From: Chrysoperla carnea
Lineage: Eukaryota > Arthropoda > Insecta > Neuroptera > Chrysopidae
Assembly (NCBI RefSeq): GCF_905475395.1
Contig: NC_058342.1
Span: 21,052,640-21,116,639, forward strand
DNA: 64,000 nt
Direction of reading: 5' to 3'
Each line of letters begins with the position of its first letter. Within the stretch, counting starts at the first letter, position 1. Made by a program: the position numbers and the translations under genes. Positions 38,544-50,510 of this stretch are shown here, piece by piece. The notes beneath the pieces were generated by a model. The model was not told where the DNA came from and made no database searches. It was given only the letters and a program-made list of their open reading frames with translations.

Positions 38544-38930
38544 ATTAGTTCCATAGAAATGATATGCAAGACCGTTTTATCGTTTGAATATACAAAAAAA
38601 AATTATAATAGTTTCCATAGAAACGATAATAAAAGCCAATTGATTTCCATATAAAAATGATGTTTTAAGTATAATATCATTTTTTGTATATGCAAAGTTA
38701 AAAATGGTTTCAATAAAAGTGATTTTTTGGTTGAAAATGATCAAAACATTAGCTAATTGGTTTCCATAGAAATGATTTTTAAACACATTATCCAAAATGA
38801 CTTTGTCATAATTATTTACATAGTATGATCTTTTTAACACATTATCCAAAATTTTGTTACCATAGAAATAATTTCTTCGAAACATATTATCCAAGGTTTC
38901 CATAGAAATGATTTTTAAACACACTTAATG
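38544..38930. repeat. Minisatellite, period about 60 bp
   Basis: GTTTCCATAGAAATGATTTT followed by AAACACATTATCCAAAAT recurs with variation about six to eight times. The 115-codon minus-strand frame here is an accident of the repeat. Confidence 0.65.
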
Positions 38931-39046
38931 TTTTGGATTAATTATATTGTTGCTTGATGTGTGCCATATGAAATTTTACACTTTATAACTCACAACAATA
39001 TAATTTAAACCCGATTTTGTTTTTAAAATATTCAAAAAAAAAACAA

Positions 39047-39333
39047 CTAACCTTAAATAATTAAAGCCCAATAACAAGTAAGTCCGTTCATTTGAATCCA
39101 ATTAGAATTAAATAATTAATATATATATAATTAATTAGTTTCACACTTCACAATAAATAAAATCACTAAATTTCACACTTTTTTAAAATTAAAAATGAAT
39201 TAAGTCAATTGTTGTAAAGTACATGGTTTTATTTGTAAAAAAGAACCACACTATGCTGTTGGATTGTTGATCGTGTTGATTGTTGATGAAAGCAAAGAGA
39301 TGTTATCCACAAAAAGTACTGAATTGAAATAAT
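39047..39333 (-). other. Candidate noncoding first exon (possibly of the ZP gene)
   Basis: Starts at the initiator A at 39333 and ends before the donor-like AAG/GTTAGT near 39046. No significant open frame; one 11-codon upstream frame. On the same strand as the ZP gene, which needs an upstream 5' exon. The link is inference. Confidence 0.35.
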
Positions 39334-39364
39334 GATAATATGTTAGTTGCCTCCGGTTTTTATA
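39328..39364 (-). promoter_or_regulatory. TATA + initiator core promoter
   Basis: On the minus strand TATAAAAA starts at 39364 and TCATTA has its A at 39333, exactly 31 nt downstream. Insect initiator consensus is TCAKTY. Spacing is canonical, but AT-rich DNA gives chance hits. Confidence 0.4.
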
Positions 39365-39500
39365 TTTTATTATATATTATAAATGGATGTGAAAGTGGCA
39401 TTGGTTTACTGGCCATGTATTCTTGTAGCCATTACTGATTCAGTGTATATGCATAGTGTGGACCCCTACCTATAACATATATGTATATTATTATGAATGT

Positions 39501-39575
39501 ATCAGCCATCAGCCATCAACCATCAGCCATCAGCCATGAGCCATGAGCCATCAGAGTCAGTCATCAACGATCAAC
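39501..39575. repeat. Short tandem repeat, CATCAGC-type
   Basis: About eight imperfect copies of a 7-bp unit (ATCAGCC with AACC and GAGC variants). Confidence 0.7.
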
Positions 39576-39753
39576 ATACAAGAAGATCTTCATATGATCA
39601 ACATATGTGTATGTAAACCACTATCTTTTTAAACTTATTGTTGTTTTCAGTAAGTATATTCTTTCACAACTATCACATATCATATTTTTATTGTCCTCCG
39701 TGTATAGGATAGTGATGCGAAGGATATGGATTTTCGAAAAATGTTTCTCATAC

Positions 39754-40325
39754 CAGGCCCATGCGCACGGGAGCAGTTTTGGTTGATTCTCCCATTGAGA
39801 ATCTCTCCTCATAAATTTTGAGTTAACAATATAGTCCTGTAAAATGCATCCATTTATGAAATGCATTTCCACTGATTAATCAACAAAATATCCATGCATA
39901 TTTTGAGCTCGGTATATTTTTTGACTTTGAGTCAATTTCTTCAAACAGAAAATCTGGATCATGGCGTGGCTATCGAACTGTAGAAGCTGCGAAACAGATT
40001 TTGATTGAAAGAAGAGAAATTTGTTTCCAAATGTCGATTGACAATTGAACGCTGCTTTCCATCTTTTCCTCGTATTAAAACATACCTTAGATCGACAAAA
40101 CGGTTTAGCATCGTTCAAAATGTATCGCGGTGTAGAGATCAATGCGCACAGAGTTTTGGGGAAAAAATTTCTGTGCAGCTCGCAGAATTAACATGCAGAT
40201 TTGAAAATAGTGGCTGAATATCATATTTTGACCTAATAAAAATAATTTCTTGTTTTGACTTTACGACTAATCATGAAAAACAAAAGCTTGACCCCTACCT
40301 TGGATAATTCCTGTGCATAGGCCTG
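39754..40325 (+). mobile_element. hAT element, deleted copy with 8-bp target duplication
   Basis: Ends: CAGGCCCATGCGCACGGGAG on the left and, inward from the right, CAGGCCTATGCACAGGAATT. Flanks are TCTCATAC (39746-39753) and CCTCATAC (40326-40333), an 8-bp duplication with one change, the hAT hallmark. Plus-strand remnants at about 40040-40170 keep the C-terminal hAT dimerisation region (an RIKTYLRST block). The rest of the transposase is deleted or frameshifted. Confidence 0.8.
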
Positions 40326-41359
40326 CCTCATACCTTGTATTAAGACGGTTGGGGCAGTAAAAGAGCATCTCAGTAAAAGAATAATAAGAGAATCAATTCT
40401 CAGTTTACGAGATATTATTTTTCCAAACATAATTGGTTTCGTCACATTTTTAGAAAACTTTTTATACTGCTATCATTTGGTCTATTGTGTTTTCTTTGCT
40501 TTAAAGGTGCTTCAAAAATCTTACAGCTTGAATAAAGTTTAGGTTTTTCCTGGGCGATACTTCATTTATTTTATTTGAGTGTTAATCAGTTCATCCCAAG
40601 TGATGAACTGATGAAGGGGAGAAAACTGAATGTATATTCTAGTTTTCTCCTCTTGATGACAAAATCAATTTATATTTATTGGTTGTACAAAAGTCAGTAA
40701 GTTTCCTTAAATGATCTTTCCCTAGTTGCAAATGTTCTGAAGTCTTTTTCCATGACAATACTTTTGTAAGAGCATTGACATGAAACCGTTTTATTATTTA
40801 TTATTTTGCAATTTAATTTAATCTGCCATAAAATTTCTATACATAGATTTAAATATCTGCACACGGAGGTCATACGGCGCTTATATGTGATTTTTTAACC
40901 TTTGTATACCTTATGCATACCTTCTGGTTCTTATCAAAGGTATTTAATTACATTTGTTTGTTTAAGTACTTATTACATCAATTACTCATCATAACTGTTT
41001 GCCCTACTGACGAAAGCTTCTTTAAAAAGCTTCATTGAGGTCGTTTTTAAATTAAGAATATTATATAATAAAGGCGCTTTGTTACGTGATAACCATACTT
41101 CAAAGCTTTTACTAGAAGACTTTAAGATGATCATTGCTCTCAAAAGTAGCACGTCCTTGACAATCCTTTGTCATCAATTACAAAATATTAGCATTTAGTA
41201 TAGCCTTGATAAGTTTTTCGACATTGTCGCATTTTGTCTCATTTTACGAATTTGATAGTTGGCAAATCGAATTTTTTTAAAGTAGTTCGGCTGTTTGAGC
41301 AATTACGGTGAATGTTAACTTTTTTTTGCGGTTAATGATAATTCAAAGTCCCTTGAACA

Positions 41360-42144
41360 CAATAAACACAGAGCTTGGTACATTATTTGACTTTGTCTTT
41401 GAGTCGAGTAGTTCAAACAGAAAATCTGTATATTGGCATTGCTATCGAACTAGCTGATGCTGCGAAACATATTTTGATTAAAAGAAGAGGTATGGTTGGA
41501 GAAGACTTCAGAAAAATTTTCAAAACCATGAGCGATATCAGCGATGAATACGACATAGAATTGCGGAAGCCAAGGTTCGCGTCATAACAGACTCAACGCT
41601 CGAATATACAAACTGATTCAGTTGAAGACTATAGATCACATTTTGAATCATAATACTTTATCAAATTTAGCTTGTCTGTTTCTCAATAAAATGTAAAATT
41701 TCAATCGACTTATAGAACTAGCATATTCAATTTTGCACGATGGGGCTACATGCGGGCAAAGCATTGCCGAGCGGGCTACCAAAAATTCATTCGAAACCCT
41801 CGATATTTGCGTTCTGACAGTTTTGCCTGTGAATACAGCGCCAAATTATTCCTCCTTTTCAACCTTGTATTGTGTACACATCTTTGATTGACAATGTCTG
41901 AAGATCGGCTAAACAGTTTAGTAAACTTCGTTCAATATTACATCGCGATGAAGAGGTCGATCGACACAGAGTTTTGGAAAAGTTTGAAAAACTTATTGAA
42001 TAACAGTGCCTGAATATTTCATTTTGACCTAATTAAATGTTCTCTTACTCGAAAAAATAATTTCTTGTTTTATTGACTTTATGACCTAACATGGCGAGCA
42101 AAAGTTTGAACCCCTCCCTTCGATAATTCCTGCGCACGGGCCTG
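41360..42144 (+). mobile_element. hAT element, second copy, 5' end not found
   Basis: Homologous to the copy at 39754: shared GTTCAAACAGAAAATCTG, GCTATCGAACT and right end TAATTCCTGCGCACGGGCCTG. A 70-codon plus-strand frame (41375-41587) and broken frames downstream correspond to the hAT C-terminal part (SFSTL block). Longer than copy 1, so it keeps transposase sequence that copy 1 lost. Left terminus not recognisable. Confidence 0.7.
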
Positions 42145-42931
42145 GTAGCCTTACATCGTGTTTTGCGATTTTAGTAGTTTTTTTTTGTAAGATTTTACTG
42201 TCGTAAACAGTGTTAACCCAGTTATAAGAATTTGCTAAAACTACCAGCTTAAATACAATCTGTTATCTAGTTGCTCGGAGGCAGTCGAGTTAAAAAAAGA
42301 TTGAAAGTTTTGTAGATGGCTCGATTTACAAAAAAATCGATCAACTATTTGTTTATATTATTAAAGAAAAAAACAAATCCACTTAGTTATAAAAAAAAAT
42401 ATGTGATCAATAAAAATTAATTATTAATAACACTTTTTACTTTTAGGAGAAAGAGATGAAAAGAGATAAAACTAAGATCTATCTCATTCATACCTATGTA
42501 GTATGTATGCTTGTATGTATGTGTGTTTGATAAACAATTTAATCTGTTTAATATCGCCAACTCTTTCTTTATAACTCTTAATATATATTTATCCATTTCA
42601 TCTTAATATATTATTATAATTAGTATCCGGTTCCGGATATACATACCAAGTCCAACTAAGTTCTTTATACCTCAATAATATTATATTTTCACCTTTACCA
42701 TGACTGTGTTTGTGGAGTGTACACACAAAACTTAAAAAAAAAGTACAGTCAAAATAGGCTATAGAGACTTGATGAATGAAATTTGGTTAAATTTTTTCAA
42801 ATCTTTAGTGGGAGCAGTTGCTTTTCTCTATAACCGGTTGTCCTTACATATCGTTTTATAAATATACTACACTTTTAGGCTATAATTAGTGGAACTGTCA
42901 ATTTCAAAGTTTTAGATTTATGGTCATTTAA

Positions 42932-43597
42932 GGATGTACGAGTGCCAGGGAAATTTTGGGAAAAAAAAAGACTTTTTTAAATTTTTTTTATATGAAGTTG
43001 ACTAGTTGGTTCTATTACAAAAAAAAAAAAAAAATAAATAGTATTTTGACCATTCATTTGCTCCTATATTATTCCTATATTATCGACATATTATAATCTA
43101 GAAATCTTCTGTATCATAATGAAAATAATAGATTTGGCAACGTTACAACGGTTTAAAGCGCCGAGTTATGGTTCTTTTAAATTTCGGAGTCGATTGTCTA
43201 TTTTATAAAAACATTTTTTTGTGACATATTAATTAAACTTGTCAACCGATGTCAACGGGATCTGTTAATGACTTTTAAAGTTATCATACTCATAATGAAA
43301 CATACGGAAATTACAATGTGAATTATGATTAATCGTTACATTTGAAGCTTCTTTTTTGGTGAATTATTATGTGAACACAGTTATTTGGAAATATGAGAAT
43401 TTTGGTCTTATATAAAGAATAACGCACGGGATCCTATTGAGTCAATGTAAAAACTACGATTTTTAATTTTCTCTATTCTATTAAAAAAGTCGATAAGGCA
43501 TCCTCTATCTTGAATAAAACATTATTTAGATGCTTATCTTTAATATAATAAAAGGCTAACTGTTCTAAGTTTATTTTTATATTTTACCCAGACTACC
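42932..43597. mobile_element. TTAA-flanked element with unlike ends
   Basis: TTAA at 42928-42931 then GGATGTACGAGTGCCAGGG. The right end is ACCCAGACTACC then TTAA (43598-43601). 43009-43597 matches the reverse complement of 61089-61690 nearly throughout. The two ends belong to two different subfamilies. Confidence 0.6.
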
Positions 43598-44492
43598 TTA
43601 AGTGTCATTATATGCGGTTTGTACTATATTATATTTTCACCTTTACTGTGAGTGTATTACACAAAACTTAAAAAACCCAAATAAAATGAGCATATATATA
43701 AAAATGATTGATTCATTGCGTGTTTATTACAAAACAACACTTTTTTTTTTGAAAGTTTAATTTTTTTTTTAAATATCTCTCAATTATTAATTTTAATTAA
43801 TATGTGTATCAATAATTAATTAAACAATTAATGAAAACAATGGTTAATAACTTATGTTTACATATCCTGTTTTGCGACAACGATAATGTTTCAAAATGGA
43901 TTATTTTTATTTAAATACGGGAAATATGTAGGGTTGCCACTTGTTCAAGCCTTGCCAGATGACCGGGTTTTTGAAAATTTTGCCGAGCCACCGAATGGTC
44001 AGGGTCGAAAAATTAGCATTATGATTTCTGAATCGCGACCACGACGGATTTGATCCTAGCAACTACAGTAGTGAGAATTGATTTTGTTTATGATTTTAGT
44101 GTTTACAGGACTTTTTAGCTTATTTTGTTGGTATCACATAAAACTCATTCTTACGTAATATTTTTTAAGCCGAAATTTAATAATACAAATCTAGTTCCAT
44201 TTCGAATGCCGCATAGTTTCCTTCATTCTATAATGTACACTTCGAATTACGCCTTGAAAGTAAATTATCTGTTAAAAAATAAAAATCATTGATTTACGTC
44301 AAACTGTGAGTGCTTTAGTGCAATTGATCCTTTTCCAACAACATTTTATTATTCTTAAAAACGAGATAGGATCTTACGTAAGAAGGAGGGGAGGGGCATA
44401 AAATTTATGTGCCTTTATATGAGGTTAGGGGTCTAGCCTAGTTGCATTTTAATTGCTTGATTGTTAATTGTTAAGAGAACTCGCGAAAAGCT

Positions 44493-45055
44493 ACCCAAAA
44501 ATAACGATTTTCTGTTCTATAGATGGTACAAAGATGGAGTCAAATTAACAGAAAAATTCGAAAATTTCTTTTTCCACAACGCAACAACCAGAAAATCGGA
44601 ACCATGATGAGAATCAAATTTACTTTAATGTTTACAAAAATCGTTGTAACTTCATTTCTCAACCGATTTTGATAATTCGTAGCATTTTTTACTCGAGATA
44701 GAATTGACTTTGATAATAAATGTAAGAAAGTAATTGTTCTTGAGAATTTGTTACATAAAACAGATGTCAAACTGTAAAAAACATGAAAAAAATGGGTAAA
44801 TCTTAGATAACTTTTATAAAATGTTCTAATTTTTTTGTAGAAAGTATAAATAAATAAATATATTCCAAACTTTAAATGTTTCGAGTTTTCAAAACCGTTA
44901 AGCGATCGAAAGTACACAAAAAAAATAAACAGTTTTTCCACAGTGACTTGAAAATTTGAGGGTGTTAGACAATTTTGAAACTCATTTTCATGATGTAGGT
45001 ACACATCAAAACCTGCAACATCTTTGAAAAGTGCAAAATCAATGTAACACGGTGT
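44493..45055 (+). mobile_element. Truncated foldback element related to 56407-57540
   Basis: Carries the centre and right arm of the 1.1-kb foldback: TGATAATTCGTAGC, GAATTTGTTACA-AAA and AACTGTAAAAAACATGAAAA blocks, ending ACACGGTGT then TA. Its left arm is missing. The 191-codon minus-strand frame across it is a by-product with no recognisable domain. Confidence 0.65.
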
Positions 45056-46384
45056 TATATTTTCTCGTTTCTCTACATGTGAGACATTGAAGGGTTCGGA
45101 GAAAGGAGAAACCACATAATTGGGAGATAGACCGGAAATTCAATAACAATTAATATTAGACGATTAATATCCGGCCAAATAACGTCAAGTATAATAAAGT
45201 AAATGAAAAAATTATGAATATATGGTGCTAGTTTATAAGTTATAATAATAGCGATACGAGGCGCTATGCATTGTTGATTATTTAGGTATATAAACTAAAT
45301 AATACCATTACGATTATTGTACTTGTAAATATATGCTTTATAAATATTGTTTTTTAACATCATATTCATATATGTAACCTGTATTCAGATCGAGGTGAGG
45401 CGCCAACTCTACGCACACCAAATGTATGTGTAAATACCTTCGACTCCGAATAAGTGATTTAAAAATACATAACGTCTTAGAAGAACGTTTAGAAGAGTTA
45501 GAAATTTTAAAAATTCAACAACAACGTGTAACGATAAAAAGGATGTGCTACAAATTCCTATTTTGAGTCTAAATTTCAAATAATTTTCTTTAAAGTTTCA
45601 TTTGTTTCCAAAGTATTCAAGAATAACGTCAAAAATTTTATAGAACCATGTCATTTATTTTGTTATATTTATTATAAACATATTTTGTATAAATTAATTT
45701 AATCTCTTGAGAATGAACGAAAGTTCGAAAAATTTTGAGAAAATATAATAAAACTTGTAGTCATAATTAAAATTATTTTTTATTATCTTCATTATTTACT
45801 GTAATATAGTATGTACTACCAAAAACCTAATATAAATTCAATTGATTTAAAAAAAAATAGTTTAAGCTTTAACTATTTATACAAAAAAGTTTACGGTAAC
45901 TTATTTTCTGAATAACTTCACTGATCAACCCAAATTTTGTACAAGAAGCATGAATTTACTTTTTGAAAGCTTTTGACGTGCTGAATACGAACCTGAGTGC
46001 TTAAAATAGCTTCAGCATGTCGTGTTTTTGAGGAATTCGCTCCTTAATGTGGAAAACTTTGGTTTTCAACTAAATTCGAAGTAACCGATTTCACCGGTGA
46101 ATAATTTTGTCTCATAAAAATATTTAGGTACGCAATCAGAAAATACCATCTATTCTCCTTCAAAAGTGATTTTGAATTTATCCAAAATCTGTTTCCAGGG
46201 AATATAATAATTAGGTAATATTTAAGTAGAATTAATTGCGATTTTTTTTCTTTAGTGCCTCAAAAATCTTAATGAATAATAACAGAATTGTACAGTATTA
46301 TCTTAATTTTTTTACACAAAAAACTAAGTACTCTGACCCGTGCAAAAGTAATAATCAAGGGACAATGCGAAGTAAACAAAACAC

Positions 46385-46581
46385 AATTGTGACATGCGTG
46401 CGAAAAGCTATTCCAGATATAACTATGACGATAAAATCGAAAGAACGAATCCTAGATATAGAGTTTTGCTTCGTCCCACTCACCGAGGTAATTCAGTGCC
46501 AAAGTGTTGGGACCTCAGCATGAGTTCCAGTTATATGGCAGTTTCTCACTTATCCAGGTTCCATTTAATCAAGTTCCACCG
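46385..46581 (+). mobile_element. Pogo-like element, right-end fragment
   Basis: Shares CTATGACGATA-AATCGAAAG, CCAAAGTGTTGG and the terminus GGTTCCATTTAATCAAGTTC, CACCG then TA with the copies at 34269 and 54417. The left part is missing. Confidence 0.7.
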
Positions 46582-46651
46582 TATTTAAAAAAACAGTATG
46601 TTATACAAATAAATTAGTTTGTAACATATTTTTCATAATATTTTAACTAGG

Positions 46652-47150
46652 TATGGGGGGTATGGGTATGGAGGTTAGCGGGCCATGCTCGAGGATCGCG
46701 CCTCGAAGCAATGGTTCAGAGCACCTAGCCAAGTAGACCCTTGTACTCTATCCCCGCTACGCTTTTCAGTGGCTATTATAACCAACTGATGTACTGAAAC
46801 CCAGGATTTGCCTAGCGCTGAGTTTCCTAATTTCTTCTGGTTCGACTATGGCCGGACCAAACCATTTCCTTCGCTGCTGTATGAGCGTCGGGCAGTAACA
46901 GAGAAAGTGGATCGATGTTTCTTCTGAATTTTCTCCAAATCTCCCGTCACACGCGGGAGATTGTCTTTTTCCAATCTGATGTTGGAACTTGTTCAGGTTA
47001 TCATGCCCTGTGAGTAACTCTACGATGACTCTAATATCAGCTCTGTTTAGTTTCAAGATCTCCTCGGCTCTGTTACCGTTCGAGTTTCCTTCACCCAGCA
47101 GGCTTTTTAATTGAGAATATTTGAACTGAGATGCCACAAATTCCTTAATT
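46652..47150 (-). pseudogene. Non-LTR retrotransposon 3' end (Jockey/I/R1-type Pol C-terminus)
   Basis: The minus-strand frame (46766-47137) has the conserved tail after RNase H: LLTGHDNLNKFQH, then a Cys/His cluster (C-x6-7-ENSEET-x-HFLCYCP) and RRKWFGP. One of the expected zinc-knuckle Cys residues is replaced. After the stop comes a 3' UTR of about 100 bp ending in CCATACC repeats, a typical I/Jockey tail. A 5'-truncated insertion. Confidence 0.8.
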
Positions 47151-47586
47151 TGTAGAACTACCTAAGCAGGTAAATTTTCCTTTCGTAACGCACTAAAATT
47201 TTCAAGGAAAATAATCTTTTAGTACAAAACTATGAATAATAAATTATTCAAATGAGTTATTTGAAATAGGTATGTATATTGACATAAAATTGAATAATAA
47301 TGTACGTAGGCTGTGATAATAGTTATAACAATAATAATCATAATCATAAACATTGATAATATATTTATTTATGAAAGGTGAAAGTTGATTGTTATAAACA
47401 ATATAGGTATTAACTATTAACTATTAGGTATCAAGTATCAGTTAACAAACCATATAGTCTACGAGTATAACTCTATACTTCTATAGGTTTATAAATATGT
47501 ATGGTAATGTAATAAAATATTATAGACGAGTCATTTTAGACGTAAAAAGTGTAAAATGAAGAAGTTTTATGTACCTCAACCTATGA

Positions 47587-47640
47587 GCCCTATTAGCTCA
47601 GTTGGTTAAGGCGTAACCAATTCCGTCCGCGGTATGCGGC
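47587..47640 (+). mobile_element. SINE head fragment
   Basis: CCCTATTAGCTCAGTTGGTT and the next 34 bases match the SINE tRNA head; the copy breaks off after the GGTATGCGGC region before the B-box. Confidence 0.75.
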
Positions 47641-47779
47641 TTATATGGGGCTTATGAAAAAATATTCAGTAAGGTCTATGTATCAAAATCTACATTTAAC
47701 TTGTTGCCGCTAGCAAGTTTGGCCATTGCTATGGACCAAATTGGCCAATTAGTAGAATCCATTTCTGAGGTGATTTTTG

Positions 47780-48350
47780 AAAATTTTAAAACTATTAAAA
47801 TATTTAACAAAATGGGCCGGAAACGTACACACGGATATTTTTGGGGTCGTTAATCACTATTCCGAAGTCAGAATTTCCATATACCCCCTCCCTCCTGAGG
47901 TAATTCGCTTCGCCTGTCCAAAATAACAATATTCTGTAAATATTTAAGAAAATGAACCAAAAAAGTTTATTCGAAGGTTTTTGGGGTCACTGATCACGAT
48001 TCTAAAGTCAGAATTTTGATACACTTCCTCAAAATAGCATAATTCTGTAAACATTCAAAAAAATTAACCAAAAGGGTATACTCCAGGACTTTTGGGTCCG
48101 TAGTTAGAATGTGGATATACTCCCTCTCTCTTCTTGAAGTATTTCACCCCCTCCCCCGCTGACCCAACACAGCAATATTCTGTAAATATTGAACAAATTG
48201 AACCAAAAAAGTATACTCAAAGATTTTTGGGGCACCCTCGAGATACTTTTATGGCCCATTTTGTTGAATATTTACAGAATATTGCTGTGTTGGCCCAGCG
48301 GGGGGTAAATTACTTCAAGAAAGGAGGGGGAGTATATTCACATTCTTACT
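47780..48350. repeat. Tandem array (unit about 125 bp) ending in an inverted repeat
   Basis: About three and a half units share ATTCTGTAAATATT, AACCAAAAAAGTATACTC and a GGTTTTTGGGGTC core, with TCAGAATTT and CTCCCTC-CC stretches. The last unit (48110-48205) recurs inverted at 48252-48350, giving arms of about 95 bp around a 45-bp centre. The 133-codon plus-strand frame is an accident of this structure. Confidence 0.65.
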
Positions 48351-49140
48351 ATGGAATCGAGATCAGCTACCTCAAAAATCTCCCGAGTATACATAAAAGC
48401 GAAAAAAGCCTGGTTGAAATAACCTATCAGGCAAAAAAAGCAAAAATCCACAAAAAATCGAAATATTGTATTTTTTTTCTTGTTTGTTTCGACTGTTTTG
48501 GCATGAAAAATTTTTTTTATTTAAAAAAATACTAATCCGATGTAAAATTCTATACAAAAAATTATATATAAAATTTCTTGAAATTTTCATTAGTTTACGA
48601 GATATTTGGAAAAAACCAAAAGGGTTTCTTTTCACCCCTCTCTTCAATTTCCATCCCCTCATTTAATAGAATTTCTCCGTTTTTCTTCATTAATAACCAA
48701 TTCAAGGATTCCTGCAATAAAAACCCGTGAACGCCTTAGTTCCTTATTGTCCTTTTTTTTAATACCTAATCAATAGACTACATATACAATTAGTACAATA
48801 GATAAATTAACTTAAAACATATACATACATACACACATACATGTGAAGATACGTGGGTACGGGTGATTTCAACGAAACAATTTTTAGTAATATACCATAG
48901 AACTTATAATTCTAGATCTGTATAAAATATAGATATAATAATAATAAATTAATAATAATCCTGTGGTGTTAACAATTAACCCGACAATATAAATAATCGT
49001 CAACGTTTCACACACATATCTTAAAAACAAATGTAATCTAGACAATTCTAAAAAGAAATAAACGATATCATTTTACATTACTTAAACAAAGATAGAAAAC
49101 ATATACAAGTAAAATATATGCAATAGAACATACGTGACAG

Positions 49141-49220
49141 TTCTAGAATTTACTAGACTGTACGGTAACAATTGATTGTAACTATATAAACAGCGCACAG
49201 TGTGCGATACCTTCAGATTA
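49141..49220 (+). promoter_or_regulatory. Candidate core promoter (TATATAAA + initiator)
   Basis: TATATAAA at 49183-49190 and TTCAGATT with its A at 49215, a spacing of 30-32 nt. Sixty to seventy nt upstream, TTCTAGAATTTACTAGA resembles a heat-shock element with one imperfect unit. No recognisable coding exon follows, so the transcript is unknown. Confidence 0.3.
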
Positions 49221-49499
49221 CAATACAGACTTTTCAAGTTAACTAGTAAAGTTTTACCATCTATCAGAATAACATTAAAATAAAAGTATTGTGAACTATT
49301 TTGTATTTATATGTAGTAAAAAAAACAAACAGTCCACTATTCCTTTCCCCCTTAACGCCGTAGTGGTACAGTAACCAAATCGGTTTCACTGTGTTATTCA
49401 AAACCATTGAACTAAAGTTAGCTTAATGAGTGAGGGCTACAGAGTGAAGCAATTATTCCTTCTTAAAGACTCGAAATAATTAACCACTTTCCAAATATT

Positions 49500-50510
49500 T
49501 ATTGCCTGATTTATAATGTAAGATTTTAAAACACCCGGTTAGTTTTTCAAAATATCCTAAGTTGATTTATGTATGTATCCCATACTGGATCAAAGGTGTC
49601 CTATGCTAGATCCAAAATATTAGAAAAAGTCTTGAATATAGTTTATTTTTGCCAAGGCCATGCCAGAAAATAATTAAAATCTATCTACGTTCAACGAGGA
49701 GCCAGGAACATCTATCTAGTCTCGCAATCCTAGCCAATGAATATAAAACTGCTTTTGAGAAGAACTTTATTGACCTAATAGATTTTTTTGCAGGGATGAA
49801 AGCACGTCGAGTTAAACTGTAGTAGTAAGATCAGAGAGGACAAGTGAAAACAAACAATTGACTGAGTTAAGTGTTGAAATACCATATATAGGTAGTATTG
49901 ATTAGGCAGTAGTTTGTTTTTTACCTAATGTAATTAAAGAAAGAGAGCCACTCTTACACACAAAGTAACAAGAGTATCTTTCTTCTCACTTCCTCAGTGA
50001 ACATATTTTATGCTATAAACAAACACATACATGTATATAATAAATGTATATTCGATTATTAGGAACCTTTTTTTTATTTAAATTTGTTTGCTATCTCTAA
50101 CAGTTTACAAAATGGGTCCTACGGACGCAAGACCAGATTGATATATGTTGCTCATTAACGAACTCGACCTCACTTATTACGTCTTAAGCGCGCTATAAAA
50201 ATTTCAGCTTGATATTTCTTTTCGTTTTTGAGTTATCGTGATCCCAAACGGACAGATAGACGGATTACTGGAAATGGACTTATTAGTTGATTTTATAAAG
50301 CGTTACAAGCGTTACAAACTTGGGCGTTAACTTAGTATACCTTGATATAGTTTAAATAAACATTGTATAAAGTTTTCCGCGTTCTAAAGAGTAAAAAAAT
50401 ATCTTAATTGTCAGTTGTCTTTTCCGGTTATATAGTCCCTATATTTAATTTTATGTCACACAACTTAAAATACCCACAAAAATCCTACCCATTATTATTT
50501 TTGTTAGTTT
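49500..50510. repeat. Family L repeat split by a family K insertion
   Basis: 49500-49850 and 50377-50510 are collinear with 16230-16800. Between them, 49851-50376 is a reverse copy of family K. The uninterrupted 16-kb copy is the empty site, so K inserted after L. Confidence 0.55.
49851..50376 (-). repeat. Family K repeat, reverse copy
   Basis: Landmarks in reverse: AATTGACTGAGTT at one end, TCTAACAGTTTACAAAATGG, TTTCTTTTCGTTTTTGAG and GCGTTACAAACTTGGGCG. Clear insertion boundaries inside family L. Confidence 0.65.

Larger units (their letters stand above)
17876..39046 (-). other. Probable long first intron of the ZP gene (inference)
   Basis: Bounded by the acceptor at 17875/17876 and, if the pairing is right, a donor at 39046. 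No host protein exon is seen on either strand. It contains the repeats listed separately. Stretches 20122-22683, 23594-26183, 29664-31377 and 35032-38540 hold only AT-rich sequence, short microsatellites and accidental frames. If the distal promoter belongs elsewhere, this is simply intergenic DNA. Confidence 0.4.

Noticed and set aside
38577..38924. 115-codon minus-strand frame with internally repeated peptide
   Set aside because: The repetition is explained by the 60-bp minisatellite; no family similarity.
44540..45115. 191-codon minus-strand open frame
   Set aside because: It lies across the foldback repeat shared with 56407-57540, where the frame is not kept. Composition is Phe/Lys-rich read-through of AT DNA with no domain.
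48134..48535. 133-codon plus-strand open frame
   Set aside because: Runs through the tandem/inverted array; the peptide reflects the repeat, and the antisense frames are equally open.
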